Shown here in pieces: positions 44,104 through 52,771 of a stretch of DNA of 64,000 nucleotides. The first letter of the stretch is position 1; each line of letters starts with the position of its first letter. A program made the position numbers and the translations under genes. The stretch is from Actinomycetes bacterium (GTDB taxonomy: Bacteria > Actinomycetota > Coriobacteriia > Anaerosomatales > Anaerosomataceae): assembly GCA_022839745.1 (NCBI GenBank), contig JALHJB010000005.1, positions 1 to 64,000 on the forward strand, read 5' to 3'. The notes beneath the pieces were generated by a model. The model worked only from the letters and a program-made list of their open reading frames with translations, made no database searches and was not told the DNA's origin.

Positions 44104-44850
44104 TCACTCCCCCGCAAGCCAGTGCACGAGCTGCGTGAACAGCCGCGCATAGCCAGGCCATGCCACGAAGTCATCCGGGCACCAGTGAGGGCCGATGTCC
44201 GACGCCCACGCGGCGGTCCGGCCGGCGCCCTCGGCGCGCAGCGCGAGGAGCGGGTCATCGCCCACGGTGGCGAGCAGCTCGGCATCGGCCTTGAGCCCGA
44301 AGCGGTTGTAGCCGAGGAGCCCCGGCCACGGGCCGGTCACGCCGGACAGCACGGGGTGCGCCGCGTTCACGACCACCACATCGGTGCCTTCCGGCGCCTC
44401 GACGCGGTCGTCCCAGGGGTCGATCACCGATGGCAGGATCTCATCCACCGGAGTGCGGCGATACATCGCCTTGCCCTCGAACCCCTGGAAGCTCATGTAG
44501 CCGCCAGCCATCAATAGACCGCCGCCCGCGCGGACCCACTCGGCCAGCACCTTGAGACGGTTCGGCGTACGCTTGCCCCGGAGCCAGGTGTCTGGGTGCA
44601 GGAGGATGCTGTCGGCGCCGATGTCGGAGAGTACGACGACGTCGTACGCGTCAAACGCCTCCACGGTGGCGGGGAACTGCTCGGGCACCTGATGCGCCGG
44701 CATGTGGACGACCTCGATGCCGTTGCTCTCGAGGGCCTCCTTGAGCGGAGCGATCCCCGTCTCGAAGACCACCGATTGGAACGAATCGAATCCCTTGAAA
44801 TGGGTGGATTCACTCACCCAGGACTCACCCGCGACGAGCACCCTTGTCAT
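44104..44850 (-). CDS. class I glutamine amidotransferase-fold protein, no catalytic Cys
   Basis: This 248-residue protein has VLVAGESWVSESTHFKGF and ADSILLHPDTWLRGKRTP, and ends GYARLFTQLVHWLAGE. It resembles the cytoplasmic GATase-like family (DUF1355/ThuA relatives). At the nucleophile elbow it reads AGGYMSFQG, with no Cys, so it is unlikely to hydrolyse glutamine and may act on a sugar or bind one. It overlaps the lactonase-like gene by four bases and leads into the nucleoside hydrolase. Confidence 0.75.
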   Translation of the reverse strand: MTRVLVAGESWVSESTHFKGFDSFQSVVFETGIAPLKEALESNGIEVVHMPAHQVPEQFPATVEAFDAYDVVVLSDIGADSILLHPDTWLRGKRTPNRLKVLAEWVRAGGGLLMAGGYMSFQGFEGKAMYRRTPVDEILPSVIDPWDDRVEAPEGTDVVVVNAAHPVLSGVTGPWPGLLGYNRFGLKADAELLATVGDDPLLALRAEGAGRTAAWASDIGPHWCPDDFVAWPGYARLFTQLVHWLAGE

Positions 44851-45893
44851 GATGTTCTCCCTTCCCAGGCGGCGTCGAAAACCGCCTTCGGGTTGGTGGT
44901 CAGGATCTCAAGGAGCTGCTCTCGCCCCACGTCGTGGCGCTCGAGACGATCGGCAAAACCCGTGAGCACGTGGGCGTAGCCGAAACCTCCGTAGGTGCGC
45001 AGCAATGTCTTGATGAAGACGTCGTGCGAGAGCAGCAGGCGCTTCCCGTAGCCGTCCGCGAGCAGCCGGGCGATAGCTGCGGCGTTGTCCTCATCGCTCG
45101 GGCTCTGGCCCTCGCCCGGGTAGTGGAACTCCATGCCGAGCATGTCGTACTCCACCCACGCGCCGCGGTCCGCAAGCGAGCGCTGATACTCCTCGTCGGC
45201 ATGACTCGGATTCATGTGGCTCAGCACGGTCGCGTCGAGGATGCCACCTTCCTCCTCGACGATGTCGAGCACGCGGTGGCCGTACCGCAGCCACCCGGGG
45301 AGATGCACCGAGAGCGGCACGCCGCAGCGACGCTGCGCTCGCGCGGCCGCACGCAGCGAATGCTCCTCGGCAGGCGTGAAGTGCAGTCCCACGCCGATCT
45401 CCCCGATCACACCGGCGTGAACGCCCTCAACGCCTTCGAGGACGTCGGCCACGATGCGGTCGGCGATGTCGTCGATCGTCATGTCGGCGAAACCCTCGGG
45501 ATGCGTCCGCTCGAGGTAGAAGCCGCACCCCATGACGATATTCAGGCCCGTCGCCTCGGCGATCGCCCGCAATCCGCGGGGATCGCGACCCGAGGCATCC
45601 GGCGTCACCTCCACGAGCGTGCGTCCGCCTGCGGCGATGAGCGCCCTGACCTCCTCGACCGCGGTCTCGACACTGTCGAGCCGGGTGTTGTCGAGCGACA
45701 GATAGGGGTCGTTCCGCAGCCGGCCGAGGAACTCCATCCGCACCGGCTCGCGAGCGATGGCCCAACCCTCGGCATCGTCTGGCGCGGGTTCATGCCAGGC
45801 GGTCTCGCCGTTGAGCAGCAGATGTTCGTGGAACAGTGTCGGCCCCAGATCCGCCGAGTCGGTCTCACCCAGGACCGTCCGGACAACGGCCAT
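44847..45893 (-). CDS. phosphotriesterase/lactonase family metal hydrolase
   Basis: This 348-residue TIM-barrel hydrolase has FHEHLLLN (HxH metal site), EVTPDASGRDPRGL, GVIGEIGVGLHF, HLPGW, VLSHMNPSHADEEYQ and LLLSHDVF. This matches the PHP/phosphotriesterase-like lactonase group; the metal-bridging Lys of PTE appears to be a Glu (GEIG). It overlaps the permease stop by one base. It may open a sugar lactone or process a ribose derivative in the salvage route; the natural substrate is unknown. Confidence 0.85.
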   Translation of the reverse strand: MAVVRTVLGETDSADLGPTLFHEHLLLNGETAWHEPAPDDAEGWAIAREPVRMEFLGRLRNDPYLSLDNTRLDSVETAVEEVRALIAAGGRTLVEVTPDASGRDPRGLRAIAEATGLNIVMGCGFYLERTHPEGFADMTIDDIADRIVADVLEGVEGVHAGVIGEIGVGLHFTPAEEHSLRAAARAQRRCGVPLSVHLPGWLRYGHRVLDIVEEEGGILDATVLSHMNPSHADEEYQRSLADRGAWVEYDMLGMEFHYPGEGQSPSDEDNAAAIARLLADGYGKRLLLSHDVFIKTLLRTYGGFGYAHVLTGFADRLERHDVGREQLLEILTTNPKAVFDAAWEGRTS

Positions 45894-46921
45894 CAGCGCA
45901 TCGCCGCCCCGAACCGTGAGAACAGTCGGGTGTTCATGAAGATGGCGATGAGCAGGATGACGCCCTGTACGATCTGGATGTAGAAGGGCGACACATGGAG
46001 CAGCACCAACCCGTTGGCGATCACGCCGAGCACGAGGGCGCCGAGCACCGTACCGAGAACGCTGCCGCGGCCCCCGAGCAGGCTGGTACCGCCAAGCACG
46101 ACGGCCGTGATGACCTCAAGCTCGAAGCCCTGGCCCGCGTTGGATGAACCCGACGCCAGACGCGCAGCCACGATCACCCCGGCAAGTGCCGCGATCACAC
46201 CAGACACGAGGAACACGACGAGGTTGACCAACTTCGTGTTCACACCGGTACGGCGAAGCGACTCATAGTTGCTGCCGAGTCCGACCACATACCGGCCGTA
46301 TGGCGTCTGCGTGAACGCGAACCATCCGACCACGGCCACCACGACGGCGATGATCGCCGGAAGCGGAATGCCGTAGACACGACCCTGCCCGAGCACCTTC
46401 ACCCAGGCGTCGGTCGGGATCGGCGTCGAGTACCCCTGCGTGATGAGCAGCGCCACCCCGCGTACGACACCCAGCGTGGCGAGCGTCACGATGAAAGGAG
46501 GCAGGCCCCGGTAGGAGGTGAACCAGCCGTTCACGAAGCCCACCAGACCGCCGATCAGAAGAACGAGGACGAGCGCGAGCGTGGAGTCCATCCCGCCGTT
46601 CGTCCAGATGGCGAGCAGCGAGCCCGACAGGGCGACCATCGAGCCCACAGAAAGGTCGATCCCCGACGTGGTGATCACGAAGGTCATGGCAACCGCCGTG
46701 ATCATCGTCGGCGCGATCTGCCTCAGGATGTTCAAGATATTCGCGGACGTGAAGAAGGCGTCTGCGGTGAAGCTGAAGAACGCAAAGAGGATGAGCAGCA
46801 CGCCGCCCACGGCCACAGTGAGGATATTGCGCTGCAGCCACGCCTTGGGTCCGGCGTCACGCTGAAGCTTCGCGATGGGTGCGCCTGCGTCGCTGTTGCT
46901 GGCGATCGACTCGTCGCTCAC
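45893..46921 (-). CDS. ribose/nucleoside ABC importer permease (RbsC-like)
   Basis: This 342-residue membrane protein has about ten helices, TSGIDLSVGSMVALSG, and a C-terminal EVITAVVLGGTSLLGGRGS typical of the RbsC/BPD_transp_2 family. It overlaps the ATPase gene upstream by four bases. It imports the sugar or nucleoside delivered by the binding protein encoded at 47748-48731. Confidence 0.93.
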   Translation of the reverse strand: MSDESIASNSDAGAPIAKLQRDAGPKAWLQRNILTVAVGGVLLILFAFFSFTADAFFTSANILNILRQIAPTMITAVAMTFVITTSGIDLSVGSMVALSGSLLAIWTNGGMDSTLALVLVLLIGGLVGFVNGWFTSYRGLPPFIVTLATLGVVRGVALLITQGYSTPIPTDAWVKVLGQGRVYGIPLPAIIAVVVAVVGWFAFTQTPYGRYVVGLGSNYESLRRTGVNTKLVNLVVFLVSGVIAALAGVIVAARLASGSSNAGQGFELEVITAVVLGGTSLLGGRGSVLGTVLGALVLGVIANGLVLLHVSPFYIQIVQGVILLIAIFMNTRLFSRFGAAMR

Positions 46922-47673
46922 TGCCCGTGCCCCCGTCCTACGATGTCGCTGACCAGCTCTTCCAGTGTTGCCGTCTTTGCGTCGAGTTCCGATGCCATGG
47001 TGCCTTCGAACATGACACAGAGCCGGTCGCAGACAGTGAAGAGGTCCTGCAGCCTGTGCGTGATCAGGATGACGCTCACACCACGCGCGGCAACGGTGCG
47101 GATCAATTCAAGGACGGTGTTGACCTCGGTGACCGCCAGGGCGGCCGTGGGCTCATCAAGAATGAGGAGGCGGGGGTTGAACGCGACCGCTCGCGCTATG
47201 GCCACAGCCTGGCGCTGGCCACCGGAGAGATTCCGTACCGGGAGATCCGTGTACGGGATGCGGATCCTGAGAGAGTCAAGCAGCGCGCGTGCGTCCGCAT
47301 GCATCCGCTTGGTGTCGAGCATGATGCCCCCGCGCGTGCGCGGCTCGCGACCGAGGAAGATGTTGCCTGCGACATCGATGTCATCGCAGAGAGCCAGGTC
47401 TTGATAGACCATCTCTATGCCCACCTGATGGGCATCTCGGGGTGAGGCGAAGACGGTCCGCTCGCCATCGATCCATATCTCACCCGAGTCCGGGATATAG
47501 GCACCCGAGAGGACCTTCATCAGCGTCGACTTGCCGGCTGCGTTATCACCGACCAGACCGACGACTTCACCGGGGGCGACGCGGAGGGTCACCCCCCGCA
47601 ACGCTTCGACCGGGCCGAACCGCTTGCGTACATCCCTGAGGACCACGCGATCCGGAGCCTGCGTTGCAGCCAC
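46918..47673 (-). CDS. sugar ABC importer ATPase, single-domain
   Basis: This 251-residue protein uses the GTG at 47673, preceded by GGAGGG seven bases before; a start at 47688 would sit on that site. Walker A GDNAAGKST, Q loop MVYQDLALC, LSGGQRQAVAIARA, LILDEPTAAL and LITHRLQ are present. RbsA has two ATPase halves; this has one, like FrcA, so the importer probably uses a homodimer. Confidence 0.9.
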   Translation of the reverse strand: MAATQAPDRVVLRDVRKRFGPVEALRGVTLRVAPGEVVGLVGDNAAGKSTLMKVLSGAYIPDSGEIWIDGERTVFASPRDAHQVGIEMVYQDLALCDDIDVAGNIFLGREPRTRGGIMLDTKRMHADARALLDSLRIRIPYTDLPVRNLSGGQRQAVAIARAVAFNPRLLILDEPTAALAVTEVNTVLELIRTVAARGVSVILITHRLQDLFTVCDRLCVMFEGTMASELDAKTATLEELVSDIVGRGHGQ

Positions 47674-47747
47674 GGTGGTACCCTCCACGTCACACCCCGC
47701 TTCTCGATCGGCGTACCTGTCAAACCGAGCAGTCGTACCACGTGCCC

Positions 47748-48731
47748 TTACTCGAAGATGGCCCTGAAGTCGTCGACGTTCTCTGATGTGACGATGGCGA
47801 TCGGCACATCGATGAACGGCTCGACGTCTTCACCCTCGACGAGCGCCTTGCATGCGAGAACCGCCTCGTAACCCTCGGTCTTCGGGTCCTGCTGCACAAC
47901 GCCTACGACGAAGCCGTCGTCGATGCCGCGAATGACCTCGGCCGTGAGGTCCCACCCGAAGAGCTTGACGTCGGCCGTGCGATCCTGCGAACGGGCCGCA
48001 GCGACGGCTCCGACCATGGCGGGCTCACCCGTGGTGTAGAAGAGCTTCGTATCTGCCTGCGCGGTGAACAGGTTCTCCGCGGCAGCCATCGCCTCTTCCT
48101 GCTGATTCTGACCGTCGACGATCTGTGTGATCGTTGCGCCATCAGCTTCAACGACACGCTTGAACCCGTCGAGACGCAGGTTCTGGATGAATGAGTTCAG
48201 CGCACCGATGACACCGATGTTCTTGTCAGTGATGTCATTGTCCGCCATGTAGTCGACGACGAACTGGCCGATCTCTTCACCGGCGGCCTCGTTGTCCACG
48301 CCGACCTGACACAGGACCGACTCATCTTCGACGATCGCATCCACCGCGACGATCTTCACGCCCGCTTCCGCCGCCTCCTGGAGAGCCGGCTTCACACCTT
48401 CGACATCGATAGCCACGATGACGATTGCGTCGAAGCCCTGGGTGACGAAGTTGGCGATGGCCTCGTTCTGCTTGGCAGGATCATCGTTCGAGTTGAAGAT
48501 CGTGAGGTCGACGCCCGCCTCTTCGGCTGCCTCTTCAGCGCCCTCGTTCATCTGGTTGAAGAAGATCGCCTGCTGGTTGATTTGGACCAGACCGACCTTG
48601 ATGGCCTCTTCGCCGCCCGCTGTGCCGTCATCGGTGCCGGTTTCGGTCCCGGCACAACCGGCGAGTGAGACCGCGAGCATGGCGACCACCGCCACGATCG
48701 CTACGAGCCGCAGATCTCTAAGACGTCTCAT
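47748..48731 (-). CDS. sugar/nucleoside-binding lipoprotein of the ABC importer
   Basis: This 327-residue protein uses the ATG at 48731, with AAGGAG before it. It has a lipoprotein signal (VVAMLAVSLAGC, lipobox LAGC). The mature protein is a periplasmic-binding-protein type I of the RbsB class: IKVGLVQINQQAIFFNQMNE, FDAIVIVAIDVEGVKPAL, KIVAVDAIVEDE. It captures the substrate outside the cell. The operator at 48761-48772 lies just upstream. Confidence 0.92.
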   Translation of the reverse strand: MRRLRDLRLVAIVAVVAMLAVSLAGCAGTETGTDDGTAGGEEAIKVGLVQINQQAIFFNQMNEGAEEAAEEAGVDLTIFNSNDDPAKQNEAIANFVTQGFDAIVIVAIDVEGVKPALQEAAEAGVKIVAVDAIVEDESVLCQVGVDNEAAGEEIGQFVVDYMADNDITDKNIGVIGALNSFIQNLRLDGFKRVVEADGATITQIVDGQNQQEEAMAAAENLFTAQADTKLFYTTGEPAMVGAVAAARSQDRTADVKLFGWDLTAEVIRGIDDGFVVGVVQQDPKTEGYEAVLACKALVEGEDVEPFIDVPIAIVTSENVDDFRAIFE

Positions 48732-48760
48732 GCCTATCTCCTTCCGATGAACACAGCTTG

Positions 48761-48772
48761 GTAAACGATTAC
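48761..48772. promoter_or_regulatory. LacI-type operator O1, before the importer operon
   Basis: GTAAACGATTAC has the 4-bp inverted ends GTAA/TTAC around a central CG-type core, as in LacI/GalR-family operators. It is 30 bases before the binding-protein start and is likely to be bound by the divergent LacI regulator. Confidence 0.6.
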
Positions 48773-48849
48773 ACCGCTCGGTGAATGTATGTACCCAGAG
48801 AAGCGCTGTCAAGGACTCCAGGAGCACGCATATGCGTGATTGTGAGTGT

Positions 48850-48861
48850 GTAAACGTTCTC
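48850..48861. promoter_or_regulatory. LacI-type operator O2, before lacI
   Basis: GTAAACGTTCTC resembles O1 and the TGTAAACGTTTACA family consensus at its left half. It lies 66 bases before the LacI start, so it may mediate autoregulation and, together with O1 at 89 bases distance, a loop. Confidence 0.5.
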
Positions 48862-48926
48862 GTGCCATGGCGGCCGCACCACCGCGGACATATACTGTCT
48901 CTTGCCCAATCACGGATGAGGTCAGC

Positions 48927-49931
48927 ATGGCGATAACGATCAAAGACGTTGCGGGGCGTGCGGGCGTATCAGTGGCCACTGCGTCGCGAGTCTTGTCCGG
49001 CGGTCGCAGGGTCTCACCGGAGCTGGCCGACCGCGTACGCGAGTCGGCGCGAGAGCTCGGATACCGTCACAACGCCGTCGCCCGCGCACTGCGCCACGGG
49101 CGCACATCCTCGGTGGGGATGATCGTCCCGGAGATCGGCAACCCGTTCTTCCCATCGCTCGTGGAGGCGGTCGAGAGGACTCTGAGCGAGTCTGGTCGCG
49201 ACCTGCTTCTGTGCGACGCGCAACAGGATCCCTCCGTGGAGCTTCGCAGGGCGAGGACGCTCATGGCGCGGCAGGTCGACGGCCTCATCGTCATCCCCGT
49301 GTCTGCGTCCGCGAGCCGGGCCGCACTCGACGAGGTTGCCTCACGGCTTCCAGTGATCCAGCTGGACCGGTTCGTGACGGACTACCTCGGTGACTGGGTA
49401 GGGGTCGATGACGCGCTGGGCATCAGCCTCGCGGTCGAGCACATCGCGGCCCTCGGCTCGAGGAGCGTCGCGTTCGTCAGCGCGGAACCCGAGTGCTCCT
49501 CGGCACAGCAGCGGCTGCGAGGTTTCACCGAGGCCACACAACGCATGGGCCTGCTCGAATCAGGTGACCGCCTGCTCGGTGAGTTCAGTGCCGGGTGGGG
49601 TCGGGCGGCGGCACAGAAGCTGCTCGCGGGACCGTCTCTGCCCGATGCGGTGGTCTGCGGCAACGACGAGATCGCAGTGGGGTTGCTCGGCGAGTTCCGG
49701 CGTGCTCGCGTGCGCGTCCCCGACGATGTGCTGGTCACTGGATTCGATGACATCCGCTTCGCCGCCCTGGCCGATCCCCCGCTCACCACGATCCGTCAGC
49801 CGCACGAAGTGATCGCGTCCGAGTGCATCCGGCTGCTCGACGCCCGCATGGACGACGCCGATCTCCCCGCGCAGCGCATCGCGATAGCGCCGTCACTCAT
49901 CGCCCGCGAGTCCACGGGGAGCGTCTCATGA
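48927..49931 (+). CDS. LacI family transcriptional regulator
   Basis: This 334-residue regulator uses the ATG at 48927; the upstream in-frame ATG at 48846 falls before O2. The helix-turn-helix reads ITIKDVAGRAGVSVATASRV. The sugar-binding core has MIVPEIGNPFFPSLVEAV, DGLIVIPV, and near the end DVLVTGFDDIRFAALADPPLTT. It should repress the importer and salvage operon and release it on binding ribose or a nucleoside. The stop overlaps the start of the M20 gene by four bases. Confidence 0.93.
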   Translation: MAITIKDVAGRAGVSVATASRVLSGGRRVSPELADRVRESARELGYRHNAVARALRHGRTSSVGMIVPEIGNPFFPSLVEAVERTLSESGRDLLLCDAQQDPSVELRRARTLMARQVDGLIVIPVSASASRAALDEVASRLPVIQLDRFVTDYLGDWVGVDDALGISLAVEHIAALGSRSVAFVSAEPECSSAQQRLRGFTEATQRMGLLESGDRLLGEFSAGWGRAAAQKLLAGPSLPDAVVCGNDEIAVGLLGEFRRARVRVPDDVLVTGFDDIRFAALADPPLTTIRQPHEVIASECIRLLDARMDDADLPAQRIAIAPSLIARESTGSVS

Positions 49932-51034
49932 CCGACGCCGTCGCACTTGCGCAGCGTCTGGTCCACCTGAACACGGCCGGTGGAGGCGAGCGAGCCGCTG
50001 CCGAGGTGTGCGCGGAGGTGCTGGAAGGATCGGGTGCGAGCGTCGAGGTCGTGACGATGGTGGCGGACAGGGCGCACCTGATCGCTTCGGTCGGCGACAC
50101 CACGACCGCCCCGTTGGTGCTCTGCGGCCATCTCGACACCGTGCCGTTCGGCGACACGCCGTGGACGCACGGTCCGCTGTCCGGCGACATCGGTGACGGC
50201 ATGCTGTACGGCCGGGGCTCGGTGGACATGAAGGGCGGTGCGGCCGCCCTGGTCACGGCGCTCGCACGCTATGCCGCGCGCCGCTCCAGCGGCCCCGGCG
50301 TGCTGCTTGTGCTCACAGCCGCCGAGGAGACCGGATGCAGTGGCGCACGCCACCTCATCGCAACGCGACAGCTGCCCCCGGGTGGTTCCCTCCTGATCGC
50401 CGAGCCAACGGACCTGCGGATCGCGCACGGCCACAAGGGTGTGCTGTGGCTCCTGGCCACTACCCGGGGACGCGCCGCGCACGGCTCGCGGCCCGATCTG
50501 GGCCAGAACGCCATCGTGCCGCTTGCGCGATTCGTGTCCGAGCTGACTGCACGCGGTCTCCCGGGCAGCCACCCAGAGATGGGTGATGTAACGGTCAACG
50601 TGGGAACGTTCAGCGGCGGTACGAAGATCAACCTCGTGCCTGATTCGGCCTCGGCCGGGATCGATATCCGCCTGGTTGCCGGCATCGACTCGCGGTCGAT
50701 TCTCGAGGAGGTGGCTGCGATAGCCGGTGGCGACATCCACATCCAGGTGGTCGAGGACCTGCCTGCCGTCTACTCGCCGGCTGACGGCCGGTTCGCGTCG
50801 CACGTGAGCGCCCGGTGTGAAGTGGTCACTGGCTCGGCAGCTCATCGGCAGCCCCTCACCTACTTCACTGACGCCTCCGTACTGGTGAGCGCGCTTCAGG
50901 CGAGCGAGATCGTGATCCTTGGGCCCGGCGACCCCGATCAGGCCCATACGTTGGATGAGCACTGCCCGGTGGCACAGATCCAAGCATCCGCCGAGGTCTA
51001 TGAGGACATCCTCATGACACGGGAGGGCCACTGA
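49928..51034 (+). CDS. M20 metallopeptidase / deacylase
   Basis: This 368-residue protein is of the ArgE/DapE type. LVLCGHLDTVPFG gives the first zinc His-Asp, YGRGSVDMKGG the bridging Asp, TAAEETGCSG the Glu pair, and LIAEPTDLR the next ligand. The dimerisation domain lies between about 170 and 275. It could cut acyl or peptide bonds (for example acetyl from N-acetyl amino acids). Its ATG overlaps the LacI stop, so it is regulated with lacI. The neighbouring DUF1611 gene is the only hint of pathway. Confidence 0.88.
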   Translation: MTDAVALAQRLVHLNTAGGGERAAAEVCAEVLEGSGASVEVVTMVADRAHLIASVGDTTTAPLVLCGHLDTVPFGDTPWTHGPLSGDIGDGMLYGRGSVDMKGGAAALVTALARYAARRSSGPGVLLVLTAAEETGCSGARHLIATRQLPPGGSLLIAEPTDLRIAHGHKGVLWLLATTRGRAAHGSRPDLGQNAIVPLARFVSELTARGLPGSHPEMGDVTVNVGTFSGGTKINLVPDSASAGIDIRLVAGIDSRSILEEVAAIAGGDIHIQVVEDLPAVYSPADGRFASHVSARCEVVTGSAAHRQPLTYFTDASVLVSALQASEIVILGPGDPDQAHTLDEHCPVAQIQASAEVYEDILMTREGH

Positions 51035-51073
51035 GCACCATACGTGCGGAGTAGTCCACGGTGTAGACTGCAC

Positions 51074-51280
51074 GTGAGCAGGGTGCTGGAGATCATGGAG
51101 CGCTTCTACCAGGTCGGCACCGGCATCAGCCCTACCGTCGAAGGCGTCGGGCTGGGGCTTGCCACCTGGAGGCGGGTGGCGGACATGCTCGGCGCCACGA
51201 TCGAAGTCGAGAGCGAGCATGGCGCAGGCTCCACGTTCACGCTTCGGGTCTCTACAGAGACCGGAACGCCGGACGAATGA
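51074..51280 (+). pseudogene. fragment of histidine kinase ATPase domain
   Basis: Only the C-terminal ATP-lid end of a histidine kinase is present: ERFYQVGTGISPTVEG (F box and lid), GVGLGLATWRRVADMLGATI (G2 box and helix) and EHGAGSTFTLRV (G3). The His box, N box, first G box and any sensor part are absent, and nothing upstream at the end of the M20 gene supplies them. It is a leftover of a deletion. A GTG at 51074 could start a 68-residue peptide. Confidence 0.7.
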
Positions 51281-51296
51281 CTGCGCCGGCGCGCCG

Positions 51297-52439
51297 TCAC
51301 ACGGAGATCACCTGTGGTTCAGCTGTCTCGGCACCAGAAGCGATCCGCGGAAACGCGCTCAGCACCATCTCGACCAGCTCACCGACCGGACGGGCCAGAG
51401 CATCGGTCACCGGAATACCGAGCTCCAGCTCGTACTGCGCGATCGCCGTCGTGATGTCGGCATCGCTCATACCTTCGTGATTGATGGTCAGACCGATAAC
51501 GCGCGTATCCGCGAACGTCTCGATCAGATGGATCTCAGCTGCTGGCGGTGGGATCGGCAGGCCGTCAAAATCACACCTGACGCGGCGTGCGGGAGCGTGC
51601 TGCAAGATGACGCCCTGGGGTTGGCTGCCCCGAAGGATGAAGCCTGACGAGAGGTATGCGGGGTGACCAAGCGCGCTCTGCCCTTCGATGATGATCACGT
51701 CCGGCCGCTCGACCTCGTAGGCACTCAACACCGCGCCCTCCATCTCGCCGGCGCAGAACTGACTCGGCATGGCGTCGAGCGCCACGCCGTAGCGGGCACC
51801 CTGGATGAGCCCGGTCTGCCCAGTCGCGATCATGACCGCCCTGATGCCCCGATCGTTGAGCGCCTGCGTCAATATCGTTGCGGTCGTCCGCTTACCGATC
51901 GCACAGTCAGTGCCCAGGATCGCGATACGAGGACACGTGACCAAGGCGATCCGACCGTCGAACAACCTGAGGCCCTTCTTGTCTCGAGGGCGACGGACGT
52001 CACGTATGTTCACACCGTACTGGTTCTCTGCGGCCACGAACACCGGATCATCACCGAGAAACTCGTGGAGTCCGCTCACGATATCCATGCCGAGACTCAT
52101 GGCCTCCAGGACGACCCCACGCTCGTGTACCGAGAGCAGCCCACTCGCCGGCGCGATACCGAAGATGAACACCTCCGGCACCTGCCCCGAGAGATCGACA
52201 GCGTGTGCGAGATCACAGCATATCGGTATGCCTCGCGGCTGCTCCCCGAGCACCTCACCGGCGTCAAGCCCAGCCTTCTTGCTGTCGATGACCGCAATGA
52301 TCCGGTACTTGTCGGAATGGCGGACCAGACCGTTGGCGGTCTTCCCATCGATTCCGCCGAAGTTCGCCTCGCAATAAACGACCGCTGAGGGCATCCGTAC
52401 GCGACCGGATTGGAGCCGGAGTGGTGAGATGGGTTTCAT
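51297..52439 (-). CDS. DUF1611 family protein (DgcN-like)
   Basis: This 380-residue protein starts at an ATG preceded by AGGGAG. The N-terminal half is Rossmann-like (SAVVYCEANFGGIDGKTANG); the C-terminal half has a P-loop, ILGTDCAIGKRTTA near residue 175, then VMIATGQTGLIQG and PDVIIIEGQSALGHPAYL. The DUF1611 family includes DgcN, a D-glutamate N-acetyltransferase acting with DgcA epimerase. No DgcA is adjacent here; an M20 deacylase is next to it, and so is the histidine kinase remnant. It is transcribed alone after a long leader. Confidence 0.82.
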   Translation of the reverse strand: MKPISPLRLQSGRVRMPSAVVYCEANFGGIDGKTANGLVRHSDKYRIIAVIDSKKAGLDAGEVLGEQPRGIPICCDLAHAVDLSGQVPEVFIFGIAPASGLLSVHERGVVLEAMSLGMDIVSGLHEFLGDDPVFVAAENQYGVNIRDVRRPRDKKGLRLFDGRIALVTCPRIAILGTDCAIGKRTTATILTQALNDRGIRAVMIATGQTGLIQGARYGVALDAMPSQFCAGEMEGAVLSAYEVERPDVIIIEGQSALGHPAYLSSGFILRGSQPQGVILQHAPARRVRCDFDGLPIPPPAAEIHLIETFADTRVIGLTINHEGMSDADITTAIAQYELELGIPVTDALARPVGELVEMVLSAFPRIASGAETAEPQVISV

Positions 52440-52674
52440 GGCGCTCCCTACAAGAGCGGTGATTCGGCCTGAACGGCCGGATTGGTTCGTGCGCCCTCAA
52501 GGGAGGGCGACTCGGCACGGCATCACCGGGGTGCGGCTGAAAGGGCTGACGGGGCATCGAATGATCTCGCTTGTTGCGATGATGCTTCGAAGAGGAGCAT
52601 CGATGCCGGTGGTACGGATGTCCCAGCCGATGCGGGACGAGCGCGGTCTCGTGGTCGAAACTACCTTGAGTATA
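52440..52674 (-). promoter_or_regulatory. long leader and possible promoter of the DUF1611 gene
   Basis: TATACT on the minus strand (52674-52669) is a good -10 without a clear -35. It would leave about 220 bases of leader before the start at 52439. The leader holds several stems: GATGCT/AGCATC near 52588-52608, CGCCCTCCC-TTGA-GGGCG near 52493-52511, and GGCCTGAACGGCC near 52467-52480. I do not match it to a known riboswitch; it may regulate by attenuation or be simple spacer. The remaining bases to 52771 hold no gene. Confidence 0.4.
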
Positions 52675-52771
52675 CCACGTGAGCTGCGGAAATAACGCCG
52701 GTTGCCGCGTCCACGCCCGCTGACGTCCCGCTGATGCGGTCTCACGGCCTCACCGCGCTATGCGGTCGTAG

